From Bacteroidota bacterium (lineage in GTDB: Bacteria; Bacteroidota; Bacteroidia; Chitinophagales; UBA2359), in the NCBI GenBank assembly GCA_020629895.1, contig JAHDCM010000074.1:1-10886 (forward strand): 10,886 bases of DNA, given 5' to 3'. Within the stretch, counting starts at the first letter, position 1. Each line of letters begins with the position of its first letter. The notes beneath the pieces were generated by a model. The model had not been told where the DNA came from. It ran no database searches and saw nothing but the letters and a program-made list of their open reading frames with translations. Both the position numbers and the translations under genes were made by a program. Below, one piece after another: positions 7,101 through 10,886 of this stretch.

Positions 7101-8119
7101 TCGTTACTTTGGTGAATATGTACATCGTATTCTTTCTCATCAGTGGTGCGTTAGCAATCTTTATTGCAGATAATATTACCCGTCCATTAACCCTTTTGAA
7201 AGAAAAATTACAAACAATTCGACTAGGACAGAAGAATGAAACAGTGAAACCCGAAATGTTTGCAGGATCAGAAGAAATTGTTGGACTTTGGAGGGAATAT
7301 AATAATACCATTGTTAAACTTGACGAAAGTGCCGCCAATTTGAGGCATTCTGAACGAGAATCGGCATGGCAAGATATGGCAAGGCAGGTAGCACACGAAA
7401 TTAACAATCCACTTACTGCCATGAAGTTGCGTTTACAGCACCTTCAAAATGCCTTTAATAGGAATGATGAACGGGTCAAGGATATTGCAATGAAAACCTC
7501 CGAAACCCTCATCGAACAAATTGATGCATTATCCAGAATTGCAACCGATTTTTCAGCCATTGCCAAAATGACCGAACCTAGCCCTGAAATTGTTGATATT
7601 AATAACATTATCAGCAACGTGGTTGATTTAAATCAAGGTACCGAGAATGTAAAAATCTTTAAATACCTGCCCGAAGAAGAATGTATGGTATTTGTAGATC
7701 GCTCACAAATACTTCGTGTTTTTAATAATTTGGTCAAAAATGCAATTCAGGCGATCCCTGATAATCGAGAAGGTATTATAATTGTATCTATTAAAAAGAA
7801 AAGCACCTTTATCGTCATTGGAGTCATTGATAATGGAGTAGGAATTAGCCATGACAAGAAAGAAAAGGTCTTTGTACACAACTTTACCACCAAAAACTCC
7901 GGAATGGGAATTGGTTTAGCACTTTCTAAACGAATTATTGAAGGAGCTAATGGACGAATTTGGTTTGAGTCTACTGAAAATAAAACAACTACCTTCTTTG
8001 TGCGTTTACCTTTACATATTGAAGGACAACCACTCATTAAAGAAGAAGACCGAGTGTCTTTCAATGGCTTTACAAATGGTACATTGAGAGTGATGGATCA
8101 AGAAAATGACCTAGAGTAA
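4184..8119 (+). CDS. Large NtrY-like hybrid-free sensor histidine kinase, TTG start
   Basis: This 1311-residue inner-membrane sensor kinase likely autophosphorylates on His and passes phosphate to an unknown regulator. About 12 membrane segments are visible near residues 10-26, 216-239, 248-267, 295-316, 338-357, 373-400, 417-433, 439-452, 468-486, 752-777, 800-825 and 971-995. Lys/Arg-rich loops fall on the cytoplasmic side as expected. This leaves three extracytoplasmic regions (27-215, 487-751, 826-970); the second has Cache-like strand patterns (SIIIQGRDGYILYS, GGSQIGFVTLEL). HAMP covers about 993-1045. The HisKA H-box is VAHEINNPLTAMKLRLQHL with H1071. The ATPase has its N-box at NNLVKNA (1181-1187), G1 at DNGVG (1216-1220) and G2 at GMGIGLAL (1240-1247), so it should be active. 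The only start that keeps the first membrane segment is TTG at 4184: no ATG or GTG lies between the upstream stop at 4124 and this codon, and the next Met is at residue 223. No response regulator is adjacent. Confidence 0.88.
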   Translation: MKHLIQYKKQILLLAFVLFALSILVDEWVKYNAQVGSVLKSISTKLTEQHDDFIELTEDTALIRNLIDKNYTEDELSYLGDKSYTVIVEKAKKVVFWSKFDVVPPQDVLAGYNDGRSLDRVANAYYQISKEQVESISETDSVGYFSDVVLYALQPIKYDYNWQNSYLQNKSSTFFNIPSIYKVVSTKDVDGRPITVEGSKSTIYLDQNEDEVVQPFSKLAILMQVLSIFLLLLLLYIVSVDIAQHRNGFFGILFLFITYLLLREMMFSLNIPVNLEQLDLFKAKTEIESYIPFASLGNMFISILMISAIFLFIYTHVDVSLPQSLLQKEDNKLVRIKRVGVFSGSMFALLFMGWMNYHLIRLLTLEFHISFHIRNVLIFDAFIGFLCLFLIIFCLFLFSLKLSRIIEQLDISLKDKLVYLAVMVVPVLIYIAIQQRPQQLVIVCWAFVFVVCSDKLMKQEKKGYSFRDLLIWGLVFCTFFSVVILSFERINERMNRAKFAEGLEVYKDIQAEHQLDAFHLEVKESKAIKKFMKMPYLGKQKLTKYIRRKLIDGKFSAYKVSIIIQGRDGYILYSDKEEKKKGTKKVVLDAQKEEKQNERRKTLITNKIINSSTVNEYTFQIPNNVTGNDDYISRVPIFSDEKGGSQIGFVTLELSPRFNGHIDNVYPELLIPGKFKSQGDYSFAIYNNGQLVSRKGMYNYKNKIESIFTELDNVDAVTGSRSDFIRYGGYSHFCLNPGKSKVIVVSYNRALFYQFLFLMAYLFGVTSIFVVLYLFISKFIANNKKDFSINKMLFNSLQNKINFFVLALTLGCFVMIGVATAYFFYYKTNRTNQDKLVQGSYEILSMINKEVNANIYLKDDSLQFEKVASKIEDIAENYSKTINLYDTLGYLKKSSMDAVFEKELVAAKMEPMAYYQMHINARSQFIQEEKVGELPYQAIYLPINDDNSKVMAYIGIPNFDQKEELRQEMSTFVVTLVNMYIVFFLISGALAIFIADNITRPLTLLKEKLQTIRLGQKNETVKPEMFAGSEEIVGLWREYNNTIVKLDESAANLRHSERESAWQDMARQVAHEINNPLTAMKLRLQHLQNAFNRNDERVKDIAMKTSETLIEQIDALSRIATDFSAIAKMTEPSPEIVDINNIISNVVDLNQGTENVKIFKYLPEEECMVFVDRSQILRVFNNLVKNAIQAIPDNREGIIIVSIKKKSTFIVIGVIDNGVGISHDKKEKVFVHNFTTKNSGMGIGLALSKRIIEGANGRIWFESTENKTTTFFVRLPLHIEGQPLIKEEDRVSFNGFTNGTLRVMDQENDLE

Positions 8120-8157
8120 TATCCCTTACATATTTTTATAATTGAAGTAAAGTTATA

Positions 8158-8184
8158 AATTATGGCATAAATTTAGCCATAATT
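8158..8184. promoter_or_regulatory. AT-rich dyad in kinase/Omp28 intergenic gap
   Basis: AATTATGGC (8158-8166) is repeated exactly inverted as GCCATAATT (8176-8184), with ATAAATTTA between them. It lies 38 bases after the kinase stop codon and 55 bases before the Omp28-like start. It could be a weak terminator, although no T-run follows on either strand, or a protein-binding site. I see no confident promoter in the 8120-8239 gap. Confidence 0.4.
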
Positions 8185-8239
8185 AACATACCCCTTCTCC
8201 TGTTTTTGAAAAGGGATTTACAAATTATGCTCAACTGAT

Positions 8240-9475
8240 ATGAAAAGGTTAATTACTTTTGTAGCAATTTTAACTGGTTTGTTAGCTACAAGCCAAACAA
8301 TGCTTTGGGCGCAATCCAGTCAAACAAGTCGCACCATTATTCTCGAAAAATTTACCGCTTCTTGGTGTGGTTTATGCCCCGAAGGAAGCGTTACCTACGA
8401 TAAATTACACCAAGAATTTGCAGAAAACTTATTTGGCATAAATATACATGTCAACGATCCCATGACCATTCCTACCAGTGACGAACTCAGCGATGTGTAC
8501 ACAGGAGGAGGCGTTAATACCTTCCTAGTAGATCGCTACCACTTTCCAGATCAACAGTTTGTTCAATTTTCGTTTGAATATGAACCACTCAAAGAAAAAA
8601 TTGCTGAACGTTTAGCAGCAACCCCACCTGTACAACTTTCTTTCGAAGATATTACTTTTGATGAAGCCAATAGCGAATTATCGGTTAATCTCTCGGCTAT
8701 ATTTGATAACGTAGAGCATAGTAAACAATACCGTTGGAACCTCTGGATTGTAGAAGATAGTGTCTCAAGAGATGTACCTGGATATGCACAAGTAAATTAC
8801 TTCAATACTTATGAAGGTCATCAATACAGAGGAGCAGGAAATCCGATACCCAATTATGTACACCGCAATGTATTAAGAGAAGCGTTAGGAGGAGCATGGG
8901 GATCAGCGAATAGCATACCCGAAAGCGTAGCACCCAATCAAACCATTACTTATAACTATCAAACAACCTTACATAAAGATTGGAATCTACAACATATCCG
9001 ATTAGTGGCCATTATTCAGTCAGAAGCAGAAGAATGGAAAGAACGAGCCATTTTGAATGCCGCAGTTATTTCCTTATTCCCACAAGATGCTTCAGAGGAA
9101 GAAAATCCAGAAGAGAACCCTACTAATGAAGAAGAGCAAGAAGAAAATCCTACTAATGAAGAAAATCCAGAAGAAGAAAATAACATGCCCACAGGACTAG
9201 AGGATAGTCAGGTAAATTATAAAATAAAGGCATATCCAAATCCAGTTCAAGACCAATTATACTTGCAAGTGGAGCTAAATAAAACAAGCCCCATTAACAT
9301 TTCCTTAGTCAATATGCTAGGTGAAAAAGTACAATTACTAGATCAAACACTTGCCACAGGAAAACACGCCTTTACATGGAATCGTAGAAAACTTGATCTG
9401 GCACTTGGCCTCTATTTTTTACAAATAGAAAGTCCAGATCACAAGCAAACCCTCAAAATTATCTTAGCCGATTAA
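8240..9475 (+). CDS. Omp28-like thioredoxin-fold protein with T9SS sorting domain
   Basis: This 411-residue secreted protein combines an Omp28-family, thioredoxin-like region with a type IX secretion tail. Residues 1-24 are a signal peptide ending MLWAQ. The segment ILEKFTASWCGLCPEGS (34-50) carries a CGLC active-site-like motif (C43, C46) in the position of the thioredoxin CxxC, so a thiol-disulfide role is plausible, although Omp28 proteins are mostly uncharacterised. Residues 65-280 hold the rest of the alpha/beta and beta-rich core. Residues 285-314 form an acidic, low-complexity linker with four ENP units. Residues 329-411 match the T9SS type A sorting domain: YPNPVQDQLYLQ, then ISLVNMLGEKV, then LALGLYFLQI, ending LKIILAD. 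That domain directs export across the outer membrane and is normally cleaved. It stands alone between the kinase and the convergent radC. Length and frame look intact. Confidence 0.87.
   Translation: MKRLITFVAILTGLLATSQTMLWAQSSQTSRTIILEKFTASWCGLCPEGSVTYDKLHQEFAENLFGINIHVNDPMTIPTSDELSDVYTGGGVNTFLVDRYHFPDQQFVQFSFEYEPLKEKIAERLAATPPVQLSFEDITFDEANSELSVNLSAIFDNVEHSKQYRWNLWIVEDSVSRDVPGYAQVNYFNTYEGHQYRGAGNPIPNYVHRNVLREALGGAWGSANSIPESVAPNQTITYNYQTTLHKDWNLQHIRLVAIIQSEAEEWKERAILNAAVISLFPQDASEEENPEENPTNEEEQEENPTNEENPEEENNMPTGLEDSQVNYKIKAYPNPVQDQLYLQVELNKTSPINISLVNMLGEKVQLLDQTLATGKHAFTWNRRKLDLALGLYFLQIESPDHKQTLKIILAD
9092..9181 (+). repeat. Acidic Glu/Asn/Pro linker repeat within the Omp28-like gene
   Basis: Residues 285-314 are built from EENP-like units. 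EENPTNEE occurs twice with a 10-residue period (291-298 and 301-308). The DNA is correspondingly repetitive (GAAGAAAATCC and CCTACTAATGAAGAA recur). It joins the thioredoxin-like part to the sorting domain, and its length could vary between strains by slippage. Confidence 0.75.
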
Positions 9476-9508
9476 AAAAATAACTGTTGGGCCGTCTATC
9501 GGCCCAAC
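9474..9508 (-). terminator. Intrinsic terminator of radC
   Basis: GTTGGGCCG (9486-9494) and CGGCCCAAC (9500-9508) form a perfect 9-bp GC-rich stem with a TCTAT loop. Read on the minus strand, it starts one base after the radC TGA and is followed by AGTTATTTTTTT. The A-run that supplies the U-tract (9474-9480) overlaps the last two bases of the Omp28-like stop codon. It lacks a T-run for plus-strand transcripts, so it mainly serves radC but may also hinder the convergent gene. Confidence 0.85.
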
Positions 9509-9509
9509 A

Positions 9510-10214
9510 TCACATAATGCCCTCATCTGCAAAGCTATAATATCCATTTTCGGTTACAATCAAATGATCTAATACCGCAATATCTAACAACTTACCTGCC
9601 TTCACCAACTTTTCGGTCAACTGAATATCCGAATGACTCGGCTTCCGATTACCCGAAGGATGATTATGACAAACAATAATCGAACTCGCCAAAGCCTCAA
9701 TCGCCTCCTTGAATATCAACCGACTATCGGCAACTGTACCCGCAATGCCGCCACTACTCAACCGCTTCTTACTAAGTACCCGATTAGCTCGATTCAACAA
9801 CAATATCCAAAACTCTTCATGTGGCAAATCAGCAATAAGTGGCTGAAAAATCATATAACAATCCCGACTACAACTAATCGTAATTCGTTTTTGAGTAGGA
9901 GAAGCCTGTCTGCGTTTTCCCAACTCCAAAGCCGCCACAATCGACACCGCCTTCGCCTCACCAATTCCCTTAAATTTTTGTAATTCACTCACCCGCATTT
10001 TACCCAACTCATGCAGGTTGTTGCCCACCGATTGTAAAACACGCTGACACAAAGCCACCGCCGATTCTTGCGCATTGCCAGACCCAATTAAAATTGCCAA
10101 TAACTCTGCATCAGAAAGTATGTGCTGTCCCTTATTGATCAATTTTTCGCGCGGACGATCTTCTTCCGCCCATGTCTTGATACTATTCAGTATCTCATAA
10201 TTTATCTCTTTCAT
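9510..10214 (-). CDS. radC: RadC-family JAB/MPN-domain protein
   Basis: This 234-residue protein belongs to the RadC (UPF0758) family. Despite its name, its role in DNA repair is doubtful and its biochemical function is not firmly known. An N-terminal conserved segment (WAEEDRPREKLINKG, 15-29, then LSDAELLAILIGSGN, 33-47) leads to a helix-hairpin-helix-like stretch (FKGIGEAKAVSIVAALELGK, 81-100). The C-terminal JAB/MPN metalloprotease-like domain has the zinc motif HNHPSG-x7-D with H183, H185 and D196, plus candidate Glu133/134 upstream, so the JAMM site looks complete. The start at 10214 is the only Met before the conserved WAEEDRPRE block. Length is normal. It lies 158 bases downstream of rpsT on the same strand but behind the rpsT terminator, so it probably has its own promoter, which I could not identify. 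It converges with the Omp28-like gene, 34 bases apart. Confidence 0.95.
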   Translation of the reverse strand: MKEINYEILNSIKTWAEEDRPREKLINKGQHILSDAELLAILIGSGNAQESAVALCQRVLQSVGNNLHELGKMRVSELQKFKGIGEAKAVSIVAALELGKRRQASPTQKRITISCSRDCYMIFQPLIADLPHEEFWILLLNRANRVLSKKRLSSGGIAGTVADSRLIFKEAIEALASSIIVCHNHPSGNRKPSHSDIQLTEKLVKAGKLLDIAVLDHLIVTENGYYSFADEGIM

Positions 10215-10282
10215 AGTATTACATTTTAATCATGTTTCTACTAGAAAGACTTATGAACAGCATCATTTTCCCGCATGAATCC

Positions 10283-10315
10283 AAAAAAAAAGCACACCTT
10301 CAAAAGATGTGCTTT
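10283..10315 (-). terminator. Intrinsic terminator of rpsT
   Basis: AAAGCACA (10289-10296) pairs with TGTGCTTT (10308-10315). After one C/A mismatch, CTT pairs with AAG, closing a CAA loop. On the minus strand the stem is followed by a run of T formed by 10283-10288. This is a standard intrinsic terminator 57 bases beyond the rpsT stop codon, and it separates rpsT from radC. Confidence 0.85.
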
Positions 10316-10332
10316 CTTACATACTAAAACTA

Positions 10333-10349
10333 GTAGGCAAAAAGCCTAC
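10333..10349 (-). other. Second small hairpin between rpsT and its terminator
   Basis: GTAGGC (10333-10338) and GCCTAC (10344-10349) form a perfect 6-bp stem around AAAAA. It lies 23 bases after the rpsT stop codon and ahead of the stronger terminator. On the minus strand it is followed by TAGTTTTAG, a poor U-tract. It may be an auxiliary terminator or an mRNA 3'-end stabiliser. Confidence 0.5.
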
Positions 10350-10372
10350 AAAATAAATGCTTTTAAAATAAA

Positions 10373-10630
10373 TTAAGCCGACAATTTATTGACATGCTTC
10401 GTTAACTTAGACTTCAAGTTAGCCGCATTTTTCTTATGAATCAAATGCTTTTTAGCCAACCGATCAATCATACTAGTTACTTTAGGAAGCATTTCTCCTG
10501 CCTCACTAGCATCTTCAGTGCTACGTAATTTCTTAATTGCGTTTCTCGCTGTTTTCTTATAATAACGATTATGTAATCGTTTCTTAGCATCCTGGCGAAT
10601 TCTCTTCTTAGCCGATTTGTGATGAGCCAT
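10373..10630 (-). CDS. rpsT: 30S ribosomal protein S20
   Basis: This 85-residue basic protein is ribosomal protein S20, which binds 16S rRNA in the small subunit. The start MAHHKSAKKRIRQDAKKRLH and the segment NRYYKKTARNAIKKLR (21-36) are the family hallmark, followed by helical IDRLAKKHLIHKKNAANLKS (55-74). Length and charge are typical. The start at 10630 is fixed by the conserved MA-HKSA opening. It is transcribed alone, with a candidate promoter just upstream and a strong terminator downstream. Confidence 0.97.
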   Translation of the reverse strand: MAHHKSAKKRIRQDAKKRLHNRYYKKTARNAIKKLRSTEDASEAGEMLPKVTSMIDRLAKKHLIHKKNAANLKSKLTKHVNKLSA

Positions 10631-10637
10631 AATAAAC

Positions 10638-10667
10638 TAAAATTATTAAACGTAAATTTTTGACAAA
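10638..10667 (-). promoter_or_regulatory. Candidate Bacteroidota-type promoter for rpsT
   Basis: Read on the minus strand, TTTG (10667-10664), an 18-base spacer and TAATTTTA (10645-10638) approximate the Bacteroidota -33 TTTG and -7 TAnnTTTG elements. The -7 box differs from the consensus at its last base. The start codon is only seven bases beyond the -7 box, which would give a very short leader. This weakens the call; another promoter further upstream is possible. Confidence 0.35.
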
Positions 10668-10683
10668 GTTGATTAGTAAAGAT

Positions 10684-10827
10684 GAAAAAATAAATTGATC
10701 AAATATTGCTAGACTATTTGCTAACAAGACAAGGCGAAAAACGTAGGCATAGCCGTAGGCTCTGGTGAGGCTTTTCAACGTAGTATTGTTAGCAAAGAGG
10801 TAGTTAGATTGGGCAATTTATTCTTTC
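10684..10827. repeat. Long imperfect palindrome upstream of rpsT
   Basis: The outer arms GAAAAAATAAATTG (10684-10697) and CAATTTATTCTTTC (10814-10827) match as inverted repeats except for one base. Inner arms TTTGCTAACAA (10717-10727) and TTGTTAGCAAA (10786-10796) are perfect. The centre holds CGTAGGC twice (10742-10748 and 10754-10760) and partly self-complementary GAAAA/TTTTC stretches, so a hairpin of about 140 bases could form. There is no tRNA fold and no reading frame. It looks like a dispersed palindromic or MITE-like repeat. A small overlapping hairpin, CTTTCCT (10823-10829) with AGGAAAG (10838-10844), follows. I see nothing assignable in 10845-10886. Confidence 0.6.
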
Positions 10828-10886
10828 CTCTTTACTTAGGAAAGTAATAACTACTACTTTCGACCCGCAAATATACGACTTTTCTA

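Noticed and set aside
7000..7422. 140-codon open frame on the minus strand
   Set aside because: It lies wholly opposite the HAMP/HisKA part of the kinase gene, has no recognisable domain, and is explained by the coding constraint of the real gene.
8150..8190. Possible dif-like recombination site near the skew change
   Set aside because: TTATG/CATAA words are present but their order and spacing do not match the 11-6-11 XerCD layout.
9633..9983. 116-codon plus-strand frame opposite radC
   Set aside because: It lies antisense to the JAB domain of radC, has a Thr/Arg-rich composition typical of shadow frames, and has no domain.
10700..10800. Possible tRNA or small RNA gene upstream of rpsT
   Set aside because: The stems do not make a cloverleaf and there is no TTCGA-type T-loop; an imperfect palindromic repeat explains the pairing better.

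Overview
The window looks like chromosomal DNA from a member of the Bacteroidota, probably a Saprospirae-, Cytophaga- or Flavobacteriia-type lineage. The evidence is a type IX secretion (T9SS) sorting domain on an Omp28-like protein, OmpP1/FadL and small beta-barrel proteins with Bacteroidota-style signal peptides, a very large NtrY-like histidine kinase of a type common in this phylum, AT-rich DNA, start codons without Shine-Dalgarno sequences, and a TTTG/TAnnTTTG-like promoter in front of rpsT. The genus cannot be named from sequence alone.

Layout. Positions 17-1042 (+) encode a secreted outer-membrane beta-barrel protein with a His/Asp-rich N-terminus. Positions 1043-1357 carry no gene but are dense in structure. 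A long imperfect inverted repeat (1045-1148) is followed by an element (1152-1338) that resembles a structured RNA motif repeated in Bacteroidota intergenic regions. That element ends in a perfect 21-bp hairpin only 26 bases before the next start codon. Next come a FadL/OmpP1-type outer-membrane channel (1358-2656, +) and, four bases later, an SGNH/GDSL-like lipoprotein (2661-4046, +). All three catalytic positions I can align in the lipoprotein (Ser, oxyanion Asn, His) appear to be replaced. A 137-base gap leads to an orphan 1311-residue sensor histidine kinase (4184-8119, +) that starts with TTG and has about 12 membrane segments and three extracytoplasmic domains. An Omp28/thioredoxin-like T9SS cargo protein follows (8240-9475, +).

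Orientation flips at about 9.5 kb. radC (9510-10214, -) and rpsT (10373-10630, -) converge on the Omp28-like gene, each followed by an intrinsic terminator on the minus strand. Upstream of rpsT are a candidate promoter and a dispersed-repeat-like imperfect palindrome (10684-10827).

How the genes fit together. The left two thirds is mostly cell-envelope biology: a barrel, a hydrophobic-substrate channel with a partner lipoprotein, a membrane sensor kinase and a secreted thiol protein. The right end is housekeeping. The FadL-like gene and the SGNH-like gene form the one clear transcriptional unit; the other links are neighbourhood only. I see no CRISPR array, transposase, phage gene, tRNA or rRNA. 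The most interesting points are the apparently dead SGNH lipoprotein paired with a FadL-type channel, the structured RNA-like leader in front of that pair, and a strong reversal of G/C strand bias within co-oriented genes.
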